Below are positions 1 through 8,784 of a stretch of 43,516 nt of DNA, in pieces. Each line of letters begins with the position of its first letter. Positions within the stretch are counted from its first letter, which is position 1. The stretch lies in NCBI GenBank assembly GCA_945893395.1, contig CAMDEC010000006.1:1-43516 (forward strand), given 5' to 3'. Source of the stretch: Bifidobacterium breve. Its GTDB lineage: Bacteria > Actinomycetota > Acidimicrobiia > Acidimicrobiales > Ilumatobacteraceae. Both the position numbers and the translations under genes were made by a program. Below the pieces are notes generated by a model. The model had not been told where the DNA came from, did no database searches, and worked only from the letters and a program-made list of their open reading frames with translations.

Positions 1-714
1 AAACGGCTCGTCGAGTTGCGCAATTCGCTTGTCGAGCGGGGCGTGTGGGGTTGGGATTTAAAAGATGCTGGCGACGCGATGGCCCAAGAATTTTTGATGT
101 CGCAGTTGCGTGAGTTTCGACCCGATGATGCAGTGCTCAGCGAAGAAGCCCTCGACACTTCAAAACGACTCAAGGCAGATCGAGTTTGGATAATCGATCC
201 GCTAGATGGCACTCAAGAGTTCAGCGAACCAGACCGCAGCGACTGGGCCGTGCATGTCGCTTTGTGGCAACGCGACAGTAATCACGGTTCATTGGTTGCC
301 GCGGCGGTCAGTTTGCCCGCAATCGAAATGACATTGAGCACCAACCCGCCACCCACGCCACCAAAAAAACACGACGGTCCACCACGACTGGTTGTTTCGC
401 GCACGCGCACACCGCGCGAAGCAGTGATCGTCGCCGAAACACTTGGCTGCGACGCGATACGACTTGGCTCTGCGGGCGCCAAAGCAATGTCAGTCGTGCT
501 CGGCGAATGCGACATTTATCTACATACGGGCGGCCAACACCAATGGGACTCTGCCGCCCCAGTCGCCGTCGCTCGCGCCGCTGGTTTGCACACAAGCCGA
601 GTTGACGGTTCACCCCTTATATATAACGAACAAGACACATGGCTACCCGACTTAATTGTGTGTCGTCAAGAATTTGCCGAACCAGTTCTCGCCGCTCTCG
701 GCTACAAAAAATAA
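1..714 (+). CDS. cysQ: 3'(2'),5'-bisphosphate nucleotidase / inositol monophosphatase family (CysQ-like), 5' truncated by window edge
   Basis: Reading frame open to base 1. IMPase-family motifs LSEE, IIDPLDGTQEF and C-terminal WDSAAPVAVARAAG. Confidence 0.8.
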   Translation, partial: KRLVELRNSLVERGVWGWDLKDAGDAMAQEFLMSQLREFRPDDAVLSEEALDTSKRLKADRVWIIDPLDGTQEFSEPDRSDWAVHVALWQRDSNHGSLVAAAVSLPAIEMTLSTNPPPTPPKKHDGPPRLVVSRTRTPREAVIVAETLGCDAIRLGSAGAKAMSVVLGECDIYLHTGGQHQWDSAAPVAVARAAGLHTSRVDGSPLIYNEQDTWLPDLIVCRQEFAEPVLAALGYKK

Positions 715-723
715 AACTTCACC

Positions 724-1383
724 ATGCGTGTAGTCATCGCTTCATGCAGCGTCACATATGAAGGTCGGCTCGCAGCCTCGTTGCCAGAAGCAACACGACT
801 GATCATGATCAAAGCCGATGGCTGCGTCGCAATTCATGCCGACGGTGGCGCCTACAAACCACTTAATTGGATGAACGCGCCGAATACATTCGAAGAACTC
901 GCAGATCGATTGATTGTTCGCAACCCGAAAGGCGAAACACTGACGATTCAACTGCATCAAGTTTTTTCTGATGTCTCGCACGAACTTGGCGAAGATCCTG
1001 GTCTGACAAAAGATGGTGTCGAAGCCGATTTGCAAGTGCTGCTTGCCGCGATGCCCGAAACAATCGAACCTGGTTTGACATTGATTCGTCGCGAATATCC
1101 AACCGCAGTTGGCCCAGTTGATTTGCTGTGTCGTGATGCAACTGGTCAAACCGTGGCTATTGAGATTAAGCGTCGTGGCGAAATTGACGGCGTCGAACAA
1201 CTCACGCGTTACATCGAATGCCTACACGCCGACTCGGCGCTCGGCAAGATTCGCGGCATCTTCGTCGCCCAATCAATCAAGCCGCAAGCCCGCATGTTGG
1301 CCGAAAGCCGAAACATCGGTTGGTGCGAAGTCGACTACGACGAACTTCGCGGCAAAAAAACTGACGACCTAAAACTTTTTTAA
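724..1383 (+). CDS. nucS: Endonuclease NucS (actinobacterial non-canonical mismatch repair nuclease)
   Basis: 219 aa; N-terminal [18 protein letters not shown]-(D/E)XK-type core [10 protein letters not shown]...[20 protein letters not shown], and a C-terminal DDLKLF tail. Confidence 0.93.
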   Translation: MRVVIASCSVTYEGRLAASLPEATRLIMIKADGCVAIHADGGAYKPLNWMNAPNTFEELADRLIVRNPKGETLTIQLHQVFSDVSHELGEDPGLTKDGVEADLQVLLAAMPETIEPGLTLIRREYPTAVGPVDLLCRDATGQTVAIEIKRRGEIDGVEQLTRYIECLHADSALGKIRGIFVAQSIKPQARMLAESRNIGWCEVDYDELRGKKTDDLKLF

Positions 1384-1384
1384 A

Positions 1385-2308
1385 TTATTTCTTTTGCGGT
1401 TGAGGCCAAGTGCCGTCGCGACCATCCATGCCGGCATTCAATCGAGCCTTGGCCATCATCTCTTCGACAACCGGCCCAAGTTTCGTCGGGTCATCAACTG
1501 GCTTGTGTGTCGGCCCGCGGTGCCAACCCTCGGCAATTGCCAAGACATCGCCACTGGCTTCAAACACTCGACCCGTGATGCCAGCCGATTCGGCTGAAGC
1601 CAACCAAGTCACGATCGGCGCGATCCACTTTGGGGATCGTTGTTCACGCTCTGCTTCAGTCTCGGGTGCTGGTCCAAGATTTTCTGTCATTCGTGTCAAA
1701 GCAACTGGTGCAACAGCGTTCACAGTCACGCCGTATCGCCCGAGTTCAAGTGATGCGATTGTCGTGAACGCAGCAATACCCGCTTTTGCCGCGCCGTAAT
1801 TTGTCTGACCAACATTGCCGTAGATTCCAGAAACAGATGACGTATTGATAATTCGACCATCCACTGGTTTGCCTGCTTTGCTTCGATCGCGCCAATATGC
1901 GGCGGCATGTCGCGACGGTGCAAATGTGCCCTTGAGGTGAACCTTGATTACGCCATCCCATTCTTCTTCGCTCATGTTGGCCAACATTCGGTCGCGCAAG
2001 ATGCCGGCGTTGTTGATCACAGCATGCAAATCACCAAAAGTTTCCACGGCGGTCTTGATCAGACGCTCGGCGCCATCCCATGAAGAAATATCGTCGCCGT
2101 TGGCAATCGCTTTGCCGCCCATCGCTTCGATTTCATTGACAACTTGTTGCGCGGGAGACGCATCGCCACCTTTGCCGTCGACGCCGGCACCGAGATCGTT
2201 GACGACGACAAACGCCCCGTGCTTGGCCAGGCTAAGTGCGTGTTCGCGACCAATTCCGCGACCTGAACCCGTGACAATTACTACTCGACCTTCACATAAG
2301 CGACTCAT
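1385..2308 (-). CDS. SDR family oxidoreductase (3-oxoacyl-reductase / hydroxyacyl-CoA dehydrogenase-like)
   Basis: MSRLCEGRVVIVTGSGRGIGREHAL, NNAG, S..Y(x)3K active site (NTSSVSGIYGNVGQTNYGAAKAG). ATG at 2308 chosen over the longer ORF start at 2554. Confidence 0.88.
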   Translation of the reverse strand: MSRLCEGRVVIVTGSGRGIGREHALSLAKHGAFVVVNDLGAGVDGKGGDASPAQQVVNEIEAMGGKAIANGDDISSWDGAERLIKTAVETFGDLHAVINNAGILRDRMLANMSEEEWDGVIKVHLKGTFAPSRHAAAYWRDRSKAGKPVDGRIINTSSVSGIYGNVGQTNYGAAKAGIAAFTTIASLELGRYGVTVNAVAPVALTRMTENLGPAPETEAEREQRSPKWIAPIVTWLASAESAGITGRVFEASGDVLAIAEGWHRGPTHKPVDDPTKLGPVVEEMMAKARLNAGMDGRDGTWPQPQKK

Positions 2309-2316
2309 CGCCGAGA

Positions 2317-2326
2317 ACTCTAGCCT
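2317..2326. promoter_or_regulatory. Overlapping opposite-strand -10-like boxes for the divergent SDR / FAD-oxidoreductase pair
   Basis: + strand TAGCCT (2321-2326), 7 nt before GTG 2334; - strand TAGAGT (2322-2317), 8 nt before ATG 2308. Confidence 0.4.
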
Positions 2327-2333
2327 GAGGCTC

Positions 2334-3620
2334 GTGGTCAATGCTATTTCGCGACAAAAAACACCAAGCCATTGTGATGTATTAATAGTTGGCGCAGGTC
2401 CGGCTGGTGTCGCTGCCGCACTCACACTTGTCGCGAGTGGCAAAGATGTGTTGATCATCGACAAAGCATTATTTCCGCGCGACAAATGTTGTGGTGATGG
2501 GCTGACAACTGGCGCGTTGCGCGTTCTCGAAATGCTCGGTTTTGACCCAAGCACTGTTGCGAACTATCAGGTTTGCGACGAAATTTCACTTCGCTCGCCG
2601 TCGGGTCGCGAAATTCAACTTGATCTTCCGAACAATCGCGATCACAAAGCAGGTCAATTCGCCGCAATCGCCCCGCGAATCGAACTTGATAATGCACTCG
2701 TGCAACACGCGCGTGCAAGCGGCGTGCGCATCGTCGAAAACTGTGCGTTCGTCTCGGTCGCTCGACAAAACTCACAAGAAATAGTGATCGCCACAGATTC
2801 GCCAAGCGACTTCAAAGAGATAACTGCAAAATTCTTGGTCGCCGCCGACGGAATGTGGTCGCCAGTTCGCAAATCTCTCGGTGCGGCGCAAACCAGTTAT
2901 CTCGGCGAGTGGCACGCCTTTCGTCAATATGTCAGCAATGTCACCGGCCCCGCGAGCAAGCGTCTCTATGTTTGGTTCGAAAAAGATTTGCTGCCAGGTT
3001 ATGCATGGTCGTTTCCGTTGCCCAATGGTCGTGCCAACATTGGCTTTGGTATTTTGCGCGGATCGAACTACACGGTGCAAGAAATGAAAGCGCTATGGGT
3101 AGAACTTCTCACTCGGCCGCATATTGCGTCGGCGCTCGGTCAAAATGCGGCGCTCGAAGGTCGGCACACTGCATGGCCGATTCCGGCGCGCATCACATCG
3201 GCGAAACTTTTCTCGGGTCGAACGCTGTTCATTGGCGACGCGGTTTGTGCCGCCGACACAATGACGGGCGAAGGCATCGGCCAAGCGCTCTTGACCGGCG
3301 TGCTCGCTGGCGAAGCGATCACAAGTTCTTCAAAATATGATCAACATGCAATCTGCAAGTCGTATGCACGAAAAGTCAAGCGTGAATTTTTTGCCGATCA
3401 TCGCATGAGTTTTGCGCTCGGTAAGGTCTTACAAAACGCAGTGCTGACACGCGGAGTCTTGCGTGTGGCTGGTGCTTCAGACTGGACGCGGCGCAATTTC
3501 GTGCGGTGGATGTTCGAAGATGAACCCCGCGCCGCCGTGCTCACCCCATCGCGCTGGCATCGCAAGTTTCTTAAGCGCGACGGCGCATTCAAAACAAGCC
3601 AAGCACGCAAGACCAACTAA
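2334..3620 (+). CDS. Geranylgeranyl reductase family FAD-dependent oxidoreductase
   Basis: CDVLIVGAGPAGVAAALTLVASG Rossmann motif, FPRDKCCGDGLTTGAL, FIGDAVCAADTMTGEGIGQAL. The upstream part of the listed ORF is antisense to the SDR gene, so a GTG start at 2334 is preferred. Confidence 0.87.
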   Translation: MVNAISRQKTPSHCDVLIVGAGPAGVAAALTLVASGKDVLIIDKALFPRDKCCGDGLTTGALRVLEMLGFDPSTVANYQVCDEISLRSPSGREIQLDLPNNRDHKAGQFAAIAPRIELDNALVQHARASGVRIVENCAFVSVARQNSQEIVIATDSPSDFKEITAKFLVAADGMWSPVRKSLGAAQTSYLGEWHAFRQYVSNVTGPASKRLYVWFEKDLLPGYAWSFPLPNGRANIGFGILRGSNYTVQEMKALWVELLTRPHIASALGQNAALEGRHTAWPIPARITSAKLFSGRTLFIGDAVCAADTMTGEGIGQALLTGVLAGEAITSSSKYDQHAICKSYARKVKREFFADHRMSFALGKVLQNAVLTRGVLRVAGASDWTRRNFVRWMFEDEPRAAVLTPSRWHRKFLKRDGAFKTSQARKTN

Positions 3621-3630
3621 GTTAATAGCC

Positions 3631-4593
3631 GTGCGCACTCGTATCACTGACCTGTTCGACATCGAGCATCCTGTGATGCTGGCTGGCATGGGTGGTGTTT
3701 CATATCACGAACTCGTAGCGGCCGTCAGCGAAGCCGGCGGCATCGGCACGTTTGGTGCATCCACAATGCGTGATGGCGAACTGGCGCGAGAAATCAGCGC
3801 GCTAAAAAAACTTACGAGCAAATCATTCGGTGTTGATCTATTAACTGCGCTCCCGCAACACTTCGAGCAAGGCATTCGCGATGTCATTAATGGCGGCGCG
3901 CGAATTTTTGTTGCGGGTCTCGGTGTGCCACGTGACGCGATTGATTTGTTGCACAGCCACAACATTTTGGTCGGCTCAATGTGCGGCAAAGTTCGCCACG
4001 CAGTTGCGGCAGTTGCCAGCGGTTGCGACTTCGTCGTCGCCCAAGGCACCGAAGCCGGTGGACACACTGGACTCGTGGCGACGATGGCACTCGTGCCACA
4101 AGTTGTCGACGCCGTGTCGGCAAAAGTTCCGGTCGTTGCTGCCGGTGGGTTGTTCGACGGCCGAGGTCTTGCCGCATCGCTCGCACTAGGTGCCGATGGC
4201 ATTTGGGTCGGCACACGATTCATCGCCACACCCGAGGCTCGTGCAGTCAACGGCTACAAAGAAGCATTGGTCGCCAGTCGCGAAGACGACACAGTGATCA
4301 GTCGTTCGTATACAGGTAAGCCATGTCGAGTCGTGCGCAACGAATGGACGAACCACTACGAACAGCATCCGCAAGAAATTCAAACTTTTCCGCTGCAAGC
4401 AATTGCTTCGTCGCAAGCCAACGCCAATCACCTCGGTCATCCGTCAGGCACACAAGTCGACACTTCACGCGAGTTCTACCCTGCAGGTCAAGGCACTGGC
4501 GCGGTCAACGAAGTAATGCCCGCCGGCAAAATCGTGAGGCAAATTGTCGAACAAGCCGAACAAATTTTGCGCGCGCTCGGCAACAAGAAATAG
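3631..4593 (+). CDS. Nitronate monooxygenase / 2-nitropropane dioxygenase-like (FabK-like) FMN enzyme
   Basis: HPVMLAGMGGVSYHELVAAVSEAGGIGTFGAS, VAQGTEAGGHTG, PVVAAGGLFDGRGLAASLALGADGIWVGTRF. GTG start at 3631. Confidence 0.88.
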   Translation: MRTRITDLFDIEHPVMLAGMGGVSYHELVAAVSEAGGIGTFGASTMRDGELAREISALKKLTSKSFGVDLLTALPQHFEQGIRDVINGGARIFVAGLGVPRDAIDLLHSHNILVGSMCGKVRHAVAAVASGCDFVVAQGTEAGGHTGLVATMALVPQVVDAVSAKVPVVAAGGLFDGRGLAASLALGADGIWVGTRFIATPEARAVNGYKEALVASREDDTVISRSYTGKPCRVVRNEWTNHYEQHPQEIQTFPLQAIASSQANANHLGHPSGTQVDTSREFYPAGQGTGAVNEVMPAGKIVRQIVEQAEQILRALGNKK

Positions 4594-4602
4594 ATTCTCA
4601 CA

Positions 4603-5847
4603 GTGTTCAAAGTTTTAAAGACCAACCGTGATTTGCGCCTGCTGTTCATCGCCCAAAACCTCTCGTTCATGGGAGACTGGTTCACTTTCGTCGCGCTGGC
4701 TGGTTTGGTTCAAGATCTCACGGGTTCTAAGTTTCTCGTCTCGTTATTGCTGGTCGCGTTTTCATTGCCATCTTTTTTGGCTTCACCAATTGGTGGCCCA
4801 GTCGCCGATCGCTACGACCGTCGCAAAGTTCTGATCGTTGTTTCAATTCTGCAAGCAATCGCTGCCGCAAGTTTTTTGCTGATCGGCGATTCAAGAATTT
4901 GGATTGCTTTCGTCGCCCAAGGTTCGATCGCCGCACTCGCGGCATTCGTTCGACCAGCACTCGAAGCAGCAATCCCCAACTTGGCCAAGAACCCCGACGA
5001 ATTGCGCCAAGCCAACGCGATTTTCGGCAGCAGTTGGGGCGTGATGCTGGCAGTCGGCGCCGGCATCGGTGGAGTTTTCTCCCAGGCATTTGGTCGCAAT
5101 GCAGCATTTATCGCCGACGTCGTCACGTTCATTGTCGCTGCAATTTTGATCGCACTAGTCACTCGCCCGATGCAAGAAGCCCGCACGAAAATTCAAACTC
5201 GTCGCATTCACCCGATTAGCGACATGGGCGAAGCATTGCATCTTGCAAAATCAGACCCAGCGATCATGTCGTTATTGATGTCAAAGATGACATTTGCTGT
5301 TGGCGCTGGTGTCGTCAGTCAACTTGCAGTTTTCGCCGCTGACTCGTTCAACAGTGGCGACGCTGGTCGTGGTTTAATGCTCGGCCTGCGCGGTGTCGGC
5401 AGCGCACTCGGGCCATTGATTGCGGCACGGTTCGTCAAAAATGATTTGTCACGAGTCATTTTGGTTTGCGGCATTTCGGGTTTGGGTTTTGCCAGCGGCT
5501 ACCTCGCCGCCGCCGCATCGCCCGTGCTGATTGTTGCCGCAATTTTCGTTTGTCTCGCCCACTTAGGTGGCGGCGCACAATGGACGCTCTCTACATATGG
5601 ATTACAAGTGCGTTGCCCCGACGAGATGCGTGGTCGAGTTTTGGCCGGCGACTTTGCGTTGATCACACTCTCACTCGGGCTCAGCAGCCTGGTTGCAGGT
5701 GTCGTCTCTGAATCCATCGGTGCACGCGGCACCATCGCAGTGTTCGCACTTATTGCGATTTGCTCATCAATTATTTATTTGCTCGCCACGCGCAATGTTC
5801 GAGCCAATTTAAAAATCAGTGCAACTAATAACGCAACTATTAATTAG
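4603..5847 (+). CDS. MFS transporter (EntS-like 12-TM exporter family)
   Basis: Strongly hydrophobic 414 aa; GGPVADRYDRRKVLIVVSILQAI is the typical MFS loop 2-3 motif. GTG start. Confidence 0.87.
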   Translation: MFKVLKTNRDLRLLFIAQNLSFMGDWFTFVALAGLVQDLTGSKFLVSLLLVAFSLPSFLASPIGGPVADRYDRRKVLIVVSILQAIAAASFLLIGDSRIWIAFVAQGSIAALAAFVRPALEAAIPNLAKNPDELRQANAIFGSSWGVMLAVGAGIGGVFSQAFGRNAAFIADVVTFIVAAILIALVTRPMQEARTKIQTRRIHPISDMGEALHLAKSDPAIMSLLMSKMTFAVGAGVVSQLAVFAADSFNSGDAGRGLMLGLRGVGSALGPLIAARFVKNDLSRVILVCGISGLGFASGYLAAAASPVLIVAAIFVCLAHLGGGAQWTLSTYGLQVRCPDEMRGRVLAGDFALITLSLGLSSLVAGVVSESIGARGTIAVFALIAICSSIIYLLATRNVRANLKISATNNATIN

Positions 5848-5861
5848 CCCGAGAAATAGTC

Positions 5862-6917
5862 TTACGACTCGTCCAAAATTGAACGGAGAGTTTCGATTTC
5901 GCGCACAGGGTCAGGGCCAACTGGGTTCACCTGCAACACCGTCACGCCCGCTTCTTTGAAAGCGCCGATTCGCTCTTTGATATAGCTTCGCGGCCCGACA
6001 AGATTTGAGAGTTCAAGCCACTCACTCGGTATCAGTGCCGCAGCTTCTTTCTTCTTGCCTTCTAGATAGAGATCTTGGATCTCAACCGCTTCTTTTTCGT
6101 ATCCATAGTCACGACACATGTCGTTGTAAAAATTTTTTCCACGCGCACCCATGCCACCGACATACAACGCATAACTCGAACGGGCAAAATCGAGAACTTC
6201 GTGTTGTTTCGTTGGCGTCAACGACTCGTCAATATGCAACATGCCACCTGCCGACACATCTAGTTTTTTTAAATTCGAACTGCGCTTTGCCAAGCCAGCT
6301 TTCAGCGACTTGCCCCAAACATTCTCAAATTTTTCCGGCATAAAGAACACGGGCATCCAACCGTCGGCGATTTCTGCAGTCGCTTCAACACTCTTGTCTT
6401 TGAGTGATGCCCACCAAACCGGAATCTCACTGCGCACTGGGTGATTAATCAGTTTCAACGCTTTGCCTAAACCGGTGCCCTGACCAGCAGGCAACGGCAC
6501 TTGCACCGTCTTGCCGTTATAACTCAACGGGTTCTCTCGTCGCCACACTTCGCGACATACCTCTATATATTCTTTGGTGCGTTGCATTGGTTTTTCATAT
6601 GGCACGCCATGAAAGCCCTCGATTACTTGTGGCCCTGAAGCACCGAGACCCAAAATAAATCGTCCGTTGCTGACATAGTCGCAACCTGCTGCTGTCATTG
6701 CCGTCAGTGCAGCCGTGCGTGAGAACACATTGATGATGCCGGTGCCGATCTGCACCCGCTCGGTGACGGCGGCCAGATATCCGATCTGCGAAATCGCGTC
6801 GTAACTGTAAGCCTCGGCGACCCAAACCATGTCGAGTCCGACTTTTTCGAGTTCCGCGACTCGCTTGGCTGATGTTTGAAAATCAGAAATATAGTTGATC
6901 ATCATTGAAAGTTTCAT
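5862..6917 (-). CDS. LLM class F420-dependent oxidoreductase
   Basis: Luciferase-like pattern: KVGLDMVWVAEAYSYDAISQIGYLAAVTERVQIGTGIINVFSRTAALTAMTAAGCDYVSNGRFILGLGASGPQVIEGFHG. Confidence 0.9.
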   Translation of the reverse strand: MKLSMMINYISDFQTSAKRVAELEKVGLDMVWVAEAYSYDAISQIGYLAAVTERVQIGTGIINVFSRTAALTAMTAAGCDYVSNGRFILGLGASGPQVIEGFHGVPYEKPMQRTKEYIEVCREVWRRENPLSYNGKTVQVPLPAGQGTGLGKALKLINHPVRSEIPVWWASLKDKSVEATAEIADGWMPVFFMPEKFENVWGKSLKAGLAKRSSNLKKLDVSAGGMLHIDESLTPTKQHEVLDFARSSYALYVGGMGARGKNFYNDMCRDYGYEKEAVEIQDLYLEGKKKEAAALIPSEWLELSNLVGPRSYIKERIGAFKEAGVTVLQVNPVGPDPVREIETLRSILDES

Positions 6918-6950
6918 ATAACTACCCTCTGTTTTTCGCTAACGCGAAAT

Positions 6951-8744
6951 CTAGTTGACTTGACGAGTTCGACCTACCCAGTATGGTTCACGCAAAATCT
7001 TTTTAAGAATTTTACCGCTCGGGTTGCGTGGCAGGGCATCAACCCAACCAACAGATTTCGGTGTTTTGAAACCGGCAAGTCGCTCGCGAGCAAAAGAAAT
7101 AATCTCTTGCTCGGTGACTTGCGTGTCGGGCTTGCGCACGACTAAAGCCATCGGCACTTCGCCCCACTTTTCGTCGGGCACGCCGATCACGGCCACATCG
7201 GCGATCGCCGGATGAGCCATCAGCGCATTCTCGACTTCTGCTGGGTAGACATTTTCGCCACCAGACACGATCATGTCTTTGACTCGGTCGAAGATGTAGA
7301 CATATCCGTCTTTGTCGAAATAGCCCGCGTCGCCCGACCTAAACCAGCGACCTTTGACAATTGACTTGGCCGTCTCTTCGGGCATGTTCCAATACCCCTT
7401 CATGACTTGACGCGAGCGAATCCAGATTTCACCAACTTCACCGGTCGGCACGTCTTTGCCAGTGTCAGAGTCGACAATTCGCAACTCGATGCCAGTAAAA
7501 GCTTTTCCGCACGATCGCAAGCGACCTTTGTTGGCTGAACTCAAGTCGTGATCTTCTGGTCCGAGCACTGTGACGACGCCCGTTGTTTCTGTCAAACCAT
7601 AAACCTGCATGAACGGACACTTGAATGCTTTGATCGAACCTTCGAGCACCGCCTCAGAAATCGGCGACGCACCGTAAACAACCAACTCGAGACTTGAAAA
7701 ATCAGTCGTGCCAATGTTCGGCATCGCCAATGCAAACTGCAAAAGCACTGGCACTGCAAACGCGTGAGTGATGCGATGTTTCTCGATCAAAGTCAGCATC
7801 GCCGATGGATCAACATCGCGCATGATGATCGACCGAGCACCGGCAAATTGACCGGCCGTTGCCCAACCGCCACCGCCGATGTGAAACAGCGGCATCGCCA
7901 CGAGGTTGATGGACTCATTTGACATTCCCCATACATCACGCGCGGCTGGCAACAACGCAAAAAAGTTGTCGTTCGTTAGCATCACGCCTTTTGGTCGACC
8001 AGTCGTGCCGCTTGAATACAACTGGAATGCAACATCACTTGGCTTGGTCGGCACTTTTGGATCAACTGCCGACTGCGCACTGACCCATCGCTCATAATCG
8101 TTATGACTTGGGTGGCCACCGATCACGACGATCGTCTTGACATTTACTAAATCGCCGACGATCGCATCCAAAATGGCGACGAACTCTTGGCCCACGATCA
8201 AAACTTCTGCTTGCGAGTCGTTGACAACGAACGAAACTTCTGGGGCAGCAAGGCGCCAGTTGACATCGACACTCACTGCATTGAGCAGCGAACATCCATA
8301 AAACACTTCAAAGTGCTCAATACCATTTTTGTCTAGGAATGCAACGCGATCTTGCGGTTTAACCCCGGCACGTCGCAGACCTTGGGCAACTTGTGCCGAG
8401 CGCGACAATAACTGCGCCCAAGTAAGCGTACGATCGCCCAAGACTAACGACACGGCATTTGGTTGCTTGCGCGCATTGTCGCGAATGATGCCAGCAATAT
8501 CCCCGACTTTCAAGCCGGGCGCAGTCTTCTTTTTTGCAGTCTTCTTTTTTGCAGTCTTCTTTTTCGCGACTTTCTTCTTGACGGTTTTTTTGGCACTCTT
8601 TCTCTTGACTACCTTCTTCACGGCTTTTTTCTTCGCCGACTTTTTCTTGACGGTTTTTTTGGCGCTCTTCTTGCCAGTCTTCTTCGCGCTCTTCTTGCCA
8701 GTCTTCTTCGTTAGTTTCTTCTTGGTTTTTTTACGTGAGGCCAT
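6951..8744 (-). CDS. AMP-dependent acyl-CoA synthetase/ligase with a lysine-rich repetitive N-terminal extension
   Basis: Adenylation motifs QLYSSGTTGRPKGVMLTN, VYGLTETTGVV, WFRSGDAGYFDKDGYVYIFDRVKDMIVSGGENVYPAEVE, PRNPSGKILKK. N-terminal MASRKKTKKKLTKKTGKKSAKK... in the same frame. Start uncertain between ATG 8744 and ATG 8750. Confidence 0.9.
   Translation of the reverse strand: MASRKKTKKKLTKKTGKKSAKKTGKKSAKKTVKKKSAKKKAVKKVVKRKSAKKTVKKKVAKKKTAKKKTAKKKTAPGLKVGDIAGIIRDNARKQPNAVSLVLGDRTLTWAQLLSRSAQVAQGLRRAGVKPQDRVAFLDKNGIEHFEVFYGCSLLNAVSVDVNWRLAAPEVSFVVNDSQAEVLIVGQEFVAILDAIVGDLVNVKTIVVIGGHPSHNDYERWVSAQSAVDPKVPTKPSDVAFQLYSSGTTGRPKGVMLTNDNFFALLPAARDVWGMSNESINLVAMPLFHIGGGGWATAGQFAGARSIIMRDVDPSAMLTLIEKHRITHAFAVPVLLQFALAMPNIGTTDFSSLELVVYGASPISEAVLEGSIKAFKCPFMQVYGLTETTGVVTVLGPEDHDLSSANKGRLRSCGKAFTGIELRIVDSDTGKDVPTGEVGEIWIRSRQVMKGYWNMPEETAKSIVKGRWFRSGDAGYFDKDGYVYIFDRVKDMIVSGGENVYPAEVENALMAHPAIADVAVIGVPDEKWGEVPMALVVRKPDTQVTEQEIISFARERLAGFKTPKSVGWVDALPRNPSGKILKKILREPYWVGRTRQVN
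8520..8744 (-). repeat. Lysine-rich low-complexity segment with in-frame tandem DNA repeats
   Basis: About 39 Lys in 75 codons. On the + strand: three consecutive ~15-bp units gcagtcttctttttt/c (8521-8565) and two 24-bp units gcgctcttcttgccagtcttcttc (8662-8709). Confidence 0.9.
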
Positions 8745-8784
8745 TGGCATAAGGTAGTGCGCCAACCTGCCACAATGCAATAGC

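Noticed and set aside
282-613. Antisense ORFs overlapping the cysQ-like gene (77 and 101 aa)
   Set aside because: No recognisable domain. They are typical shadow ORFs in a strongly biased coding region; the sense frame has clear IMPase motifs.
1944-2333. Upstream 5' extension of the 558-aa FAD oxidoreductase ORF
   Set aside because: It lies antisense inside the SDR gene, has no homology-like features, and the Rossmann motif begins soon after the GTG at 2334.
2309-2554. 82-aa N-terminal extension of the SDR ORF on the minus strand
   Set aside because: Covers the opposite gene's N-terminus. The SDR fold starts at MSRLCEGRVVIVTG, and a promoter-like box precedes that ATG.
8521-8709. Possible CRISPR-like array because of short regular repeats
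   Set aside because: Units are 15 and 24 bp, contiguous without unique spacers, and in coding frame. No cas genes are nearby.
8329-8757. 142-aa plus-strand ORF with an apparently striking Phe-rich repeat (FFFAVFFFAVFFFATFFL...)
   Set aside because: It is the reverse complement of the lysine-rich tail; the minus frame continues into a complete acyl-CoA synthetase.
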